A stretch of DNA of 64,000 nucleotides from Druceiella hillmani (lineage: Eukaryota; Arthropoda; Insecta; Lepidoptera; Hepialidae), in the NCBI GenBank assembly GCA_039881145.1, contig JAYKKI010000060.1, positions 10,006,501 through 10,070,500 on the forward strand, written 5' to 3'. Below the pieces are notes generated by a model. That model made no database searches. It worked only from the letters and a program-made list of their open reading frames with translations, and was not told where the DNA came from. The translations under genes and the position numbers were made by a program. Positions 26,936-41,319 of the stretch are shown piece after piece; position 1 is the first letter of the stretch; each line of letters begins with the position of its first letter.

Positions 26936-27799
26936 TTTGTTGTGAATTTTGACTTGATATAAATATTAACGAAATACATAAAGGTCATGTTCGTGAAGGA
27001 AAAATTATCCAGAGAAATGATACTATTATCATTTTAGATTATGAAAAGTTAAACTGGAAATTGGTTCAAATAATTTGAAGAGCCTTTGTGTAAAATTGTT
27101 TAATTATAAATCCACTTTCAGCTTAAAAAAAAAACAAAAAAGGGTTCTCACATTTTTTGGAAAATGAAAAAATATATATACAATTTTCAGCTACAAATAA
27201 TTAGATATTTGACCACATGTTAACTAAATTTGTCAAAGAAAAAGATATTTGTATCGCCTCTAATTATCAATTATTGAATCGTTAAAAAAATGTTGGTTGC
27301 GATTTCTAAGTTAACTTAATGAAATATATACATTTTTTATTAAATTTAAACTAAAATATTCCTTATCCACATTGTCACATTGAAAACAACAAACCATGAA
27401 ATTACAATATTATCACAGTGAATCACCTTAATTGACCTTTAATTAAGTAACTCGAATTTCTTTCTCAAAGTTTGCTTCGATTTTTCCGTTAGATAAGAAA
27501 TAAAAAAACATTTAATATTGAGAATTATAAACCATACAAGTATATACTTTATACTATTCGTACTATTTAAACGATATTTAAACATAAACAAACGACATGA
27601 AATTTCCTTCTGTTTTTTCCTTCCTCTGAAAAAGGCTGAATATATATCTACAGGACTTTTGCTCTAATTGCAAAAGATATCTTCGTCTATAATATAAATA
27701 TGCATATTTAACAAATTTAAGGTATTTCCTTATTATTAACTATTTCTTTTATTTTAATAATTAAAATAATCAGCCAAAATTACTTAAAATAATTAACAT
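26936..27799. other. AT-rich non-coding stretch
   Basis: Nothing recognised. Confidence 0.45.
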
Positions 27800-28340
27800 G
27801 ACAATGGCTTGATGGTGTTCTAGGAAAACAATCCTGTTATACAAAAGTCCTATTATACAAAGCCCTCATTAGACCAGTTTTGGTCTATGTTTCTTAAACA
27901 TTAGCCAAACACACTGACATTGACAAAATCAGATGAGACCCGTTTGGATATATTTGAACGAAATGTTTTAAAATCAATTCTTGGAGACATAAACGAAAAT
28001 ATGTTTGGGGAAGGAGATACAATTCATCAATATATAAAGTTTATAAAAAACTAGACATCCTAAAATTTATTTACATTAATAGACTAAATTGGGCTACTCA
28101 TTTTGTTCGAATAGAGGATTGGAACCCTCTCAAAAGGATCTTTTTAGTTAAACTACATGGGCAGAGAAGAAAAGGAAGATCAAAGATGAGATGGGCAGAT
28201 ACGGTGGAGAATTACTTTGGGGTGCTGATGGCCCGTAACTGGAGATTGGTTGTCACATAGAGGACTCTGCCTGGAAGTCGCTTCAAAAGAAACTTTGGCC
28301 CATCCTGTACTGTTGAGGTGTTGATGATGATGATGTGATA
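27800..28340 (+). pseudogene. Non-LTR retrotransposon, decayed 3' end of reverse-transcriptase ORF
   Basis: Three pieces in different frames give, in order, YKALIRPVLVYVS, then TLTKSDETRLDIFERNVLK, then RLNWATHFVRIEDWNPLKR with QRRKGRSKMRWADTVE and ARNWRL. These are the hallmarks of the region after the reverse-transcriptase domain in RTE-like and related insect non-LTR elements (usual forms LIRPVLTYG, IFERKILR, RLRWAGHV.RM, GKRRRGRP..RW). The copy has frameshifts near 27895 and 28055, and stops at VYVS*, in the tail after ARNWRL, and at the end. It finishes in a short TGATGATGATGA tail, as RTE elements often do. It is 5'-truncated and inactive. Confidence 0.85.
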
Positions 28341-30120
28341 CAAGATTTCGGAGTTTTAGATTTTTTTCTTAAACTTGTTACGAATTTAAGAATTTATCTC
28401 GTTCTCTCATATACGTTTAAAGTAGTGTGTAGGTTGACGTAGTATCCATTAAAAATACTGTAAATGATAGAATTTAAATTTATTTTAAATTTAAATTTAT
28501 ATGCACAATTACCTTTAAATTTTATTTTGCGACTGCACAAATTATTCCCCAATTCTCAATTATATTCCTCAATTCTTGAAATAAAACAAATTTTGGTAAT
28601 CAAATTGAGTATTTTTTTCTTTCCTGTACCCTATTTGATTTAAATTAGTAACATCCTACGTAAAAAACGGTTTTTTTGTCGAATAAGAAAATATTGTGTA
28701 TTTTACTTATCTAAACTAATCGTTATTGCGAAAAGAAATAAACCTTTAAACCTTAACGGAAACTTAGTTGAGTTTTATACTACATAATAAAGTACCGTGG
28801 CCAAACCATGATTTGTTGAAAATATATTTCTTGTTAAGTGAATGATGTAAAAATAACTAACGAAGAATAAACTTTCTCATATAAACCTAACTTTCTTGCT
28901 GAGTAAAAGATGCAAATAGAAATATAATTTTATAATATAATATAATTTTTGTTGTTCATAGCAGTGATATCATATAGATTTAATTGCTGTTCGAGAAAAA
29001 GGGTTTAGATATTTTAATTTCAATAATTTATACTCGCAAATTCTTGTAACTTCATCCTAGACGTTTGCCGTCCGTAAGTTATGCCGTGTCCATGATTTAA
29101 AATTTATTTTAATGGTATTTAGCAAATGTTCCAATGCATAAATACTGTACCAAATTATCTATGGACACTTTATAATCATTATAAAAATATTTATATTCAC
29201 ACTACTTCTTGAATTATGCCTTGCTTTAATATCTAATAAGCTGCCTATCATGTACGAATGTACGGTTATAACATCCTAAGTTAATGCATATCCATATAAA
29301 AATTATCAAATTCACTAATGACACGAGATCATAGCAGTTATCTTATCGGTTAGTAGAGTGAATAAAAGAAAATATATAAAACAATTTTTTTTCTAAAAAA
29401 ACATTTTTGAAAAAAATTGCAACTTCATTTTAATTATATAAGTCCCTATTACTACTATTACGGACTGTGGTCCAAAATATTCTATAGTCATATTTGTTTA
29501 TCCTATATATATATATATACATAGATATATGAACGTAAATACACTCAATCAGGTCAAATTGTATAAAGTAAGTGCAAAAATATAACCGAAGGTAAAAAAA
29601 TAACTATATGTAACATACGAGTAATTATGTACACCACTGAATCAAAAACAAACCAGATGAACTAAAATAAATGTTATCAGCAAAATATTTTTAACAATAA
29701 TTCAGTTAATAATAAACATATTTAATAAACCATATAAACGTAAATACAACGTAATATTACAATCGTGTGAATTTTAGATATACGCAAAAAGTGTGGTCAA
29801 ATATATTGTCATTCAAACAGGACAACTAGTGATAATAATTTAATTTAAGTGTATTATTATAAAATAATAACAACACAAAATATAAATTTGGAAACACTGT
29901 AATAATACCGATGATATTAAAAATGATAGCGATTGTAAAACATTGATTTATCAATTAATGCTTCGATACCTTTATTATATATTTCTTACATAAGCATGCT
30001 CCTCACTATGCTCTGAAAACGAATGGCTTCAAGAACTTTAATAGTCGCAGGCAATTTATTAAAAAAATTAATATCATATAAAACTTTTTTGAAGACACTG
30101 TTTTAATGCTCTTAATGCCA
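28341..30120. other. AT-rich non-coding stretch
   Basis: No gene is seen. A short TA run lies at 29503-29519. Confidence 0.5.
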
Positions 30121-30128
30121 TGCTCGTA

Positions 30129-30200
30129 CCTAGTACTATATGTACTGTTCAGATTCCTAGTACTAGTAGTTCCTAGTATTATATGTACTGTTCAGTTCAG
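30129..30200 (+). repeat. 43-bp direct repeat, two copies
   Basis: CCTAGTACTATATGTACTG at 30129 recurs as CCTAGTATTATATGTACTG at 30172, with an extra CCTAGTACTAG between them. Confidence 0.7.
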
Positions 30201-30299
30201 AAAACATTATTAATATTTTTTTACCTACATAATATTTTCATATAGATAACAATAGGTATACTTGTGATCTTCATGCTTCGAAAACTTTAGACTTCATTA

Positions 30300-30620
30300 A
30301 GGCCAACATCGAATCCATTACGTCACTAATGCAAATAACGCTACGTTCTTATATTCGATCATTCTGTTTCACTCAAACGCAGATGTGTATCGCTCCACTA
30401 TACATTTCCGGCGGATATCATCCGCCAGATTATCGAACAAAATACGTTTCCCAGTTATTGCCACCTTGTACGAACCTCACAATAAGTTTGTCGGCTCGAT
30501 GAGGCCATGCGTCGGGCGGTCGTTATGTCGTTATCTAAAATAAAGCGACGGGGGAAGGTTTCGTAACAAAGGATTACGTAAATCCGCTTGCCACTGATGA
30601 AAGGACTTGGAGTTGGTTCT
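30300..30620. promoter_or_regulatory. CpG-rich block with a perfect small hairpin, possible regulatory region
   Basis: About 320 bases with clearly raised GC and many CpGs (ATGCGTCGGGCGGTCG, AAAGCGACGGGGGAAGG). It includes GGCGGAT-ATC-ATCCGCC at 30410-30426. Frames are closed by stops, so it is unlikely to be a long exon. The contrast with the surrounding ~25% GC DNA suggests constraint or a different origin; enhancer, promoter or untranslated exon are all possible. Confidence 0.3.
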
Positions 30621-33600
30621 CGCTTTCTTTTGAAATGTTTTTAAAATATAAATGCTACGCATTTAATGTAATATAATGTTAATGTTTTTGGTGATGTTTG
30701 GTTAACTTTTGTTTGGAAGAAATACTGTACGATATTTAAGTCATCAAAACGTAAAAAAGGAAAGCGCAAGGTAAAAGTCCTTTATGATTTTACACATTTC
30801 ACACTAATGTTTAAAATATTTAAGAGTTACAGGTCTACTCAGGTATGTATATAGATTTAAAAAAATTATGAGATGAAGTTTTCTGTGCTTTGTCTTTGTA
30901 CTACTTGCGACCGCGTAACTAAGTTTTCCTTAATTGACAATTTGAATGAATCTGTTTAGATTTTTGACAGTCAAATATTATTATTAGATAAATATTGTTA
31001 TATAATTTTGTACGTATATTAAATTGAAAATAAAAATGGGACTCCTTGGAGTCAATAGCAAATGTTAAAACCATAATGTTAAATTAATGGAAATATTACG
31101 TTAATGTTGGAAAGGTTATGAATGGCTCTGAAAAAAAAAGTGGTTTTGGATGGTTTCAAAGAAAAAAAAAACAATTTTCCTTTTTAAAAACATTGAGTGT
31201 AAGAGTTTAGACTAACGGTATATTTGTTTTATTTTAGTTCAAAAAAGAAAAATAATATTCATTCCCAGGTTCACATACAGTACTTCCTAGTTCAGACTCC
31301 AGTAATTTATCGCTGTGGTGAAATAAATGTGGTGAGAAGTGGTAAAATAAATCTATATTTGCTTTGAATTTTTTTCATTCATTTCAATTTATGGTATTTA
31401 AGTAAAATAATAATAACATCACATACGAATAGACCAGTTTCGAGTTCTTAGCTTAACTAGAAGTGCTCAAGAAACTTGATTTTGTAATTGTATAAAACAT
31501 CCCTATGAAAGTTTCTAACGGTGGAACTATTTAATTTTATCAATATAATATACATAAACTAATACCAATACAGGGTAAAAGTAACTTACCAACATCGATA
31601 TCTTGATATGAAGATGCATCTAGTAGTATTATTAAATATTTAACTTATTATAAAAGTTTGCAGCACTATCTTCCCTAAAGACTAAATTTATAAAATTACC
31701 ACAAAAAAATCAAGTGATTGATAAAAAATATGACCTAAAATATTGTATTCTTAGTTTTTCAGCCCTCATAATTACAGAGAAATTTTTATTTTTGAAATTA
31801 TTGTTTTATTTAGGTCATAACCTAATTTTCATTTAAAGATGATATCAGATGTTAAGCAGAAAGCTAGGTTCTGTAAAAAATAAAAATCCCACGAATGGTT
31901 CTTTTACGAGGATTACGAATATCAAATATTTTCCTCTATCTGAAATAATTGAGAACGTAAGAGTTTCTATAATTGATTTATAATAAACATTAGAGATTTA
32001 AATTTTATATCCATTGATACTTATAAGGATAAACTAGATAACTAATTTATAATAAAATAGTTGTAAAAACAATTACTTTTGAATAACTTCGTGTCTCCAA
32101 ATGTAACTTCTTTTCCCGAAATATTTGATCCAATTCTGAATAAAAATACACATAATAAATTGAAATATTACGAATTTTAATATAAATAACCACCACTTAA
32201 AAATAACTCCTGTCCTGGAACAATTCGAAGAATTAACCTCACTCTCTTTCTCCCTCTCTTTCTCATGTGTTTATATAACCATATACACACTTGTAAGGGC
32301 CACGTTAAACTTGGCATAGACTCCGTAATCTACACAAATTTAATAGGAATATGCTGCTATTTCAATTATTCAATTAAATTTCCTAATTTTTATTATGTAA
32401 TTCTTTCAATACTTTTAGTATTCAGTGTTTATTTCAATATATTTAAATTTCTTTGTCAACAAAATATTTTTCCATTTGTAGTATTTCCAATATCCTTCCT
32501 AATCCAGAATATAACGAACTCACAATTTACGATCTCGCAATACTGCGCACGGATTTACTGTCAGTCGATATTACGAGATTTAAAATGTTTTATGCGGAGT
32601 TTTCAATAAAAAAGGCATAAAATAAATTTTCACCAAAATTAGATCTGGTTTCTATCGACGATTAATCTTTTATTAAGCAAGAAGTTTGTTGGTGTACAAT
32701 GGATAAAATATTTTAGAATCAAGCATATATATTTTAGTTACTCATGACTTTTTGCCACTTACTAATTAATTGTGAGGTTTTATATTAATTATAATAATAA
32801 TTATTATTTTATTGTTATCATCTGCATCTATGTGATACAAATTCTCATTGAATTCATATCAAGCAACTATGGAAAATATAAAGTAGAAAAATCATCACCT
32901 TCAAGTATATTACTTTATAGATTAGTTTCCAAGTACTTTTTGAGATATCTGTTTCTTAAATAATTTAAATGACTTATAGTTATTAAGATGAAACAATTTA
33001 AGAAATGAATATTTTTTATCTACTTAAGTTGTTTATTCGATTTCTTGGTACTTTAATTATTTATATTGATTAAATAACTTCCCAATTCGTTAATATATAT
33101 TATATTTTGAAGTAGAAGCTAAACAAATTTTTATTTAGTCTCGTAACCGCTCCATCTATTCAGTATTTAAACCCGGAAACAAATAATTACCAATAATCAA
33201 AAAAGAAATAAACATACAAATGAATTAATCAAATTTCCAATATCAAATTCTTTCTTTTTCATTAGAAATGTGTTTCTAAAGCCTGTATTCTAATTAAAAT
33301 TAAAATCGGCGTTTTTAATTTTCTCCTTGATTGAAAATATATATCCTATTTTTATTTTATTACAGGTCGATCAAAGAAAAAAACAATTATATAAATAATA
33401 TTTTCATCGTTATATATTTTTGTTTCTTTTTCAAAATCAATTTCATTCTGCTGAAATCTGAATTAGTTTTAATAAAATGTTGCATATCTCATGAAGCAAC
33501 AAGTGCAACATTGTATTTATATGTTAAAAGTTTATTAAGTAAATTTATGAAATAGATATTTAGAATAAAGGTCTAAGTGTTGCATTATCAGTACTAATTT

Positions 33601-34084
33601 AACTTTAAAACATGAATTCTCCATAATTTTAATTGGTTGACAACAAATATGCTCGTCATTATTTTCTAGCTATTTATGGGAAATTATAAAAATTTTCCAT
33701 ATATCTCAGGCACGGTGTATAAAGAGCACGGTGTTTGATCTTCCTTTCAGTTAGCATGTGTCTGGGGAGTAAAGAAAAAAATTATATAGAAATTCCGCGA
33801 TAAATCTCTTCGAATACTCTTGCTTCATGTATTTTATTTAGGGTGAAAATTAGTGAATTTTAAGACGCAACATATACATTTCGCTTATAGATCTGCTGTA
33901 TGCATATTGCGATATACGGTATTTACAGTTTAAGGTAAAAAAACGAAAGGTAAAATTAATCATATTTTTGTACAAAAATAGCAAACAAAACTTACGTAGT
34001 AAAGAAGAGTAATTTAGCTATTAAAAAAATTTACGTTTGTTCATAAACCACAACATATTTTCAGTGTCATTCAGCACTCTAATT
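30621..34084. other. AT-rich non-coding stretch
   Basis: The longest frame is a 114-codon plus-strand one at 32265-32609. It is rich in Phe, Ile, Tyr and Leu, as any T-rich strand would be, and has no recognisable motif. I do not call it a gene. Frames at 32772-32963 and 33331-33555 are similar. Confidence 0.5.
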
Positions 34085-34240
34085 TAAGGCGAAGTGAATT
34101 TCCACGCCATCTGTTCATTTCATAAACCGTCTCATCATTAATTCGATATCACGACGTTCCTGGTGTTACTTCCCTTTATTCCAATTACAATCCGCCAATT
34201 TATTTATCTGAAATGGATGCCAGCCTATCTTTGATGGTAA
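34085..34240 (+). other. GC-richer block ending in a possible splice donor
   Basis: The block has GGCGAAGTGAATTTCCACGCC and ATCACGACGTTCCTGG, then AAATGGATGCCAGCCTATC and a donor-like GATG|GTAATTTT near 34232. It could be an untranslated exon with a very short start of coding sequence, but no partner exon is visible. Chance is equally likely. Confidence 0.15.
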
Positions 34241-35527
34241 TTTTTGCTTTATTAAAAATATTCAAATTTATGTACATATTTTTAGTAACGGTTTGTCAAA
34301 ATTATTTTTTTTGAGTTAGTTGAATTGTAAAATCCTGAAATTGCTAATTCTTAGAGTTTATGCAGAATATTTTGTTCTTCTAAATAAAAATAATTTGTAT
34401 TGGTTACAATGGGTGTTTAACCTGGCCTTTTAAAAATTGAAATGTATTTAGTTATATAAATCTAGAAATCACGTTTCATTTAATGATTTTTTTTAAATAA
34501 TACACGTATACAGGCTTTCACAAATTTTTTTATAAACACACTTATCTGAGTCACTCTAATTTCTTAATCCGAATTGTCGCGTAGTTTTCAATAACTTAAA
34601 ATACAAATCGAAGTCACGTATCAAAGATACACAAGTACAACTATATATATAAATGTTTATATTTATAAAAACTTTCACTTTCAATTTGATATCAATGACG
34701 CAGCCCTTTATTTTATTCTTATGTATATAAAAGTAAAATAAATGTATTTAAAAATAAATCTAAATGTATTTAAAAATAAATTCTTCACTTAACTTAGAAA
34801 TTCATTACAAATAGTACCAATTTTTTTCTCAACCAGGATTTTGTCAATAACTTCGTAAAACTTTTGGGCTCCCTCTTTTTGGAGAGAGAAGGGAAAAGGG
34901 GCATTTTTCGGCTTTTCTTCCATTTACCTTCCATGTCAAGCAATTTGGCTTTTGGTGAAATTATAAAACATATATATGACACGAGAAACAAATTTTTGAC
35001 TTGCAAACGATGCACAGTGCACAGTTTTATTTATTTGGACGACAAAAGTTAAGTCTAAGAAACCATAAATATTTTATTTCTAAATAATTTTTACAACGTT
35101 GGGCTTCCAAAAATATATTTAATATTTATCTGCACTCTAAATGCAATCGGTAATAAATTATTGTAAACTGATGCATTTACTGATTCATACATTTTCATTT
35201 CGCTCTCATGCGTTTGCAAATAAATTGCATAACAGTAAAATATTTGAATAATCTGAAAGAATTAATGCAGTGGATGTTTGCATTATTTAATATATAATTT
35301 TGGATGGCTATATGTTTGTTGCATATATCACAAAAATATTTGGAAGTAAACGTATTTTCAAATTGGTTTATTTTGGATCTACTGTGTCTTTATAACTTTT
35401 ATAATTCTTCTAAATGTTCACTTTTTTAATTTAGAGTAGGTTGGTTTTACACCAATTTATTTATATCCTTTTTAAGTTTTTTCCAAGGACTGTTATTTAC
35501 GAAAGCGTTTTGACATTTTAAATTTTT
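34241..35527. other. AT-rich stretch with overlapping frames near 34.8-35.05 kb
   Basis: Between 34794 and 35052 both strands are open (73 codons minus, 62 plus). The minus frame is Lys-rich (GKWKKSRKMPLFPSLSKK) but resembles nothing I know. No gene is called. Confidence 0.4.
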
Positions 35528-36734
35528 GATACTCTATATTGAAGAAGGATCGTAATAAAGATATTATTCAGCAGGATTTTATTCAATTCAGTGCTCAAAA
35601 AATTAATGGCAATAGACTAAGACAAGTCAAGTTGGAAACTCAGGAGATGACAATTAAATTTGAGGAAATATAGAAGTCCTCCCGTTTTAATGGGGATGGG
35701 TGCGTCGTTAGTTTTTAGTATATCCTTTCTTCTTAATTTTTTTGTATGAAAATAATACGTCTTCAAAGAATTATTTGAACAATATTCTTTACGCTCAATT
35801 GTCATTCGCTAGCAAATGACTAAGAAAATCATATATATTAATACGCTAAGGTTAAGATGTTACTCTCCCTTTTTAGAAAAAACCTCACAACTAATCCACA
35901 TAAATTATATATCATTTTATAGATAATTGCTTGCTCTACCGGCATCCACAACTAAAAAATTGATTATTGCTATTGTTTTTGCAAATGAATTAATTATTAA
36001 AATTATATACACAAAACAGCAATGCTGCCATCTAACGGCTCAACGTCAATATGATTGACGGTCGGTAAAATTTTTGTTTAATTTCAAATCCACTCACGTA
36101 TAAATAAAGTGGCGCTTTAGCTCAATGCTTTTGATACTTGCGCCTCTATATGTCAATTTTAGTAAAATATTTGTTTGATTTGTGATCTGAGCTTCATAAT
36201 GGAATAAATAATGCGAAGACTTCGCACGGGTCACGCTAGTAAATATTATTCGAGTAGCAGTAAATGAAAACTCTTGTAGTCTGCAGAGGACGATGTAAAT
36301 AAGAAAAACAAGTTTCTAAAGATTGAAAAGCTAATCAACGCACAGAAACAGTATGAGGATATAGAAAGATAGACTTTATATATTGATGCGAACAGTTATA
36401 AAATATTTCACATGTTATTGAATTTACCTTCAGTTCATTGCTTAGGGAAAGCAAAGAAAGACTACTTTCCCGGTGATGGCAGCATCAGAGTCGATGAACT
36501 TGATGCTTTTTCCGATATTAGAAATTAAATAAACGGTTAGCCATAGTGCTCGAAGTCATTGAAGGCATAAGAATCTGTAACCGTCAGAAATATGCCGGAT
36601 AAAACTTCAGATTAGTTTGCAAATGGGGTGATAATGATAATTATACAAAGAAAATTTAGCAATGTGGAAAGAACGAAAGAATTTTCAATTGTTTTACCAT
36701 TTATGAAAGTAAAACTACGGAAGGCAATAATTAA
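35528..36734 (+). pseudogene. Unidentified decayed coding region, split by Helitron copy C
   Basis: Left of the Helitron, a plus-strand frame from 35531 gives about 45 codons of Gln/Lys/Glu-rich, coiled-coil-like protein (SAQKINGNRLRQVKLETQE) to a stop in EEI*. Further pieces run up to the insertion (NYLNNILYAQLSFASK). Right of it, coding resumes at about 36243 and shifts frame near 36280. It then stays open to a stop at 36526, with one internal TAG at 36370 (SAEDDVNKKNKFLKIEKL; KDYFPGDGSIRVDELDAF). After a frameshift it continues at 36534 (RLAIVLEVIEGIRICNRQ) with stops at 36600 and 36657, ending at 36732. The pieces are rich in charged residues and unlike the surrounding DNA. GDGSIRVDEL weakly recalls an EF-hand loop but lacks its first acidic residues. 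I do not recognise the family. A transposon gene or a retrocopy are both possible. Confidence 0.5.
35829..36239 (+). mobile_element. Non-autonomous Helitron, copy C (full length, 411 bp)
   Basis: It begins TCATATATATTAATACG after an A and ends CTAG before a T. It has the TGCGAAG-A-CTTCGCA stem near its 3' end and an internal CGTCAAT-ATG-ATTGACG hairpin. It has the same length as copy D and is nearly identical to it, so both moved fairly recently. It carries no Rep/helicase gene. It lies inside the decayed coding region and so is younger than that region. Unlike copies A and D it has no (TCA)n run before the 5' end, which supports TCATATAT as the true terminus. Confidence 0.9.
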
Positions 36735-39073
<2,339 letters not shown>

Positions 39074-39484
39074 TCATATATATTAATACGCTAAGGTTAA
39101 GATGTTACAATCCCTTTTTAGAAAAAACCTCACAACTAATCCACACAAATTATATATTATTTTATAGATAATTGCTTGCTCTACCGGCATCCACAACTAA
39201 AAAAATTATTATTGCTATTGTTTTTGCAAATTAATTAATTATTAAAATTATATACACAAAACAGCAATGCTGCCATCTAACGGCTCAACGTCAATATGAT
39301 TGACGGTCGGTAAAATTGTTGTTTAATTTCAAATCCACTCACGTATAAATAAAGTGGCGCTTTAGCTCAATGCTTTTGATACTTGCGCCTCTATATGTCA
39401 ATTTTAGTAAAATATTTGTTTGATCTGTCATCTGAGCTTCATAATGGAATAAATAATGCGAAGACTTCGCACGGGTCACGCTAG
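39074..39484 (+). mobile_element. Non-autonomous Helitron, copy D (full length, 411 bp)
   Basis: The TC start, CTAG end followed by T, 3' stem and internal hairpin are the same as in copy C. A (TCA)4 run overlaps its 5' boundary, exactly as in copy A, so the element may start at 39065 in this subgroup. Copies A and D would then be closer relatives than A and C, apart from the deletion in A. Confidence 0.9.
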
Positions 39485-40199
39485 TAATATATTAATAATG
39501 TTACAAAACATCGCATTTTAAAAATATTTATTGGAAAAAAAGAAAAACAAAGGGTATAAAGAGACTGGAGTTTGAAAGGTAGGAGCAGGTATCTTTTAGA
39601 TGAATTTTTATAACTTTTATCAAGAGTGAGTTTTTGCCGTCATAAATCAAATGGAATATTCCAATGTGGACAGCAAATTACTTTTTCTTGAAAAGTTATG
39701 ATTTATTCAGGAATGAAAAGGTATCAGCATCATAGGTTATCAGCATTTCAGCTTTGAATAATTTGGATTATATGGACTCTTTGAAATGTTGAATGAATCT
39801 AGAAATTCGTAAAAATGGTTTCAGTTAGAAATCTGCTGCTTGTTGTGACGCAAACATACTTATTGAGAAATACATTGGATAATAAATATTTAACAAAGGG
39901 ATATGAATTAATGTACACAGAATGAGGATGAATTTTTTTCACTCCGTCTGTCGCATGGTGTATCATTGAAATGATTCTTTGTAGGAGACTGATATTACAT
40001 TAATAATTTTTCATTTACCTTGCTTGTGGAATGCTAGGCTTCAAAATGATTATACTTTTAATTTTTCAATCATGATCTGAAATAATTCTAAAATTTCTGA
40101 AATAATTTTACATACCACTATTTAAATAAAACTCGCCATACAAAATATTACGGTTAATTTCATCAGAAATTTCAAAACATGTATACGGCTACGGAATTC
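39485..40199. other. AT-rich non-coding stretch
   Basis: Nothing recognised. Confidence 0.45.
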
Positions 40200-40440
40200 T
40201 ACTTTATGCATGTTTCGCCTCAGAATTGGTTGATTTTTATGTAAAAGAACTTGAGTGGAATAAGTATTTCTCGAGATAAAAGGTACCCTTTACCTACAAG
40301 TTAGATGTATGTCATATTACACGAGTATCGGCATAATAATTGAGCCCTGAAAGTCATACAACAAACAAATAAACAAACTCGCTTTTACGTTTTTGTATCT
40401 ATTAGCATAAATTAGAAAGGATTGATATAAAATAATATAT
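40200..40440 (+). repeat. Decayed lepidopteran-type transposon end
   Basis: CTCGAGATAAAAGGTACCC, then ATTGAGCCCTGAAAGTCATA, then ACAACAAACAAATAAACAAAC and CTCGCTTTTACGTTTTTG match in order the 3' part of common moth elements (AAAAAGTA.CC..., AGCCGTGAAAGCGTAACAAACAAACAAAC, CTCACTTTCGCATTTATAATATTA). The copy is strongly worn and non-coding. Confidence 0.55.
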
Positions 40441-40764
40441 GTCAAAGAAGCACGAATAATTGTTATGAAAATTCTGGAAATTGAACTAGAGTTACTTACG
40501 TTGTGAAATGTGGATCTAATTATTCCATATCCATATAATTATTATAAAATATTTCTTGGCATTATCTTTACACGGGTAAAGCAATGAGACTCCAGCAGCG
40601 ATGACGCATCGATGACAAAATGGTATGTAATTATAGGTGAGAATTACAGCTTCAAGTTGGGTTAGGTAAAGTAGAAGTGTCAGTAGTGAAAATGTAAGAG
40701 AAACGGCAAGTTATATAGTGTATACGTATAGGTAAATATCGCACCAAACTCACCAAGAGCACGA

Positions 40765-41120
40765 AACCACCACCACCTAAAAATGTGGGTGGGAAAAAGG
40801 TTTGTCTATGTGACCTATTAACTGTAGTCGCTAAACGAATTTTGATGGGAAACTGTAGTTACAAAAAAAGTTAGTCAAAAAGAAAGTCATTGGAATTAAG
40901 AACATATTTGAAAGGAAGTCAATGGAATTAAGAACATATTTGGTTTTATTTATTTTTCTGGTCAATAAATAATTTTATTTATATGGGAGCACGCCACCTA
41001 AAAATGTTGGCCGGAAAAAGGTTTGTTTTTGTAACCTATTTAGCGTAGTTGTGAAACGCATTTTGATGGGAAACTGTAGTTTTCCTAAATCAAGAGGAAA
41101 GTCATTGGTATTAATGAAGT
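40765..41120 (+). repeat. Direct duplication of ~130 bp, offset 221 bp
   Basis: Both copies (about 40765-40900 and 40988-41120) contain CCACCTAAAAATGT, GGAAAAAGGTTTGT, TTTTGATGGGAAACTGTAGT and GAAAGTCATTGG in the same order. Between them, AGTCA(T/A)TGGAATTAAGAAC is itself tandemly repeated at about 40884 and 40917. Confidence 0.85.
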
Positions 41121-41230
41121 ACGCAGCACAGGCGTTGTTCTTCTCTGAGTACATCCAGCTAAAATAGTTACCTCAATTGCGTTGCCATGTAGACGTAATT
41201 TAGAGTTATGACTTACTTGCACATTGTTTA
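41121..41230. other. Short spacer
   Basis: Nothing recognised. Confidence 0.35.
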
Positions 41231-41254
41231 TTATATATTTATTATATTATATAG

Positions 41255-41315
<61 letters not shown>

Positions 41316-41319
41316 CTAT
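41231..41319. repeat. (AT)n microsatellite flanked by ATAGCTAT
   Basis: The TA tract is bounded on both sides by ATAGCTAT, so the whole is palindromic. Confidence 0.95.

Noticed and set aside
32265..32609. 114-codon hydrophobic plus-strand frame, a possible membrane-protein exon
   Set aside because: The Phe/Ile/Leu/Tyr bias follows from a T-rich strand. No receptor motif or convincing splice sites are seen.
36100..36140. tRNA A-box-like TTAGCTCAATGC inside the Helitrons
   Set aside because: No matching B box follows and the ends are Helitron-like, so a tRNA-derived SINE is not supported.
36445..36530. EF-hand in the decayed coding region (GDGSIRVDEL)
   Set aside because: The Gly, Ile and final Glu positions fit, but the first two calcium-binding acidic positions are missing and the upstream helix does not look right.
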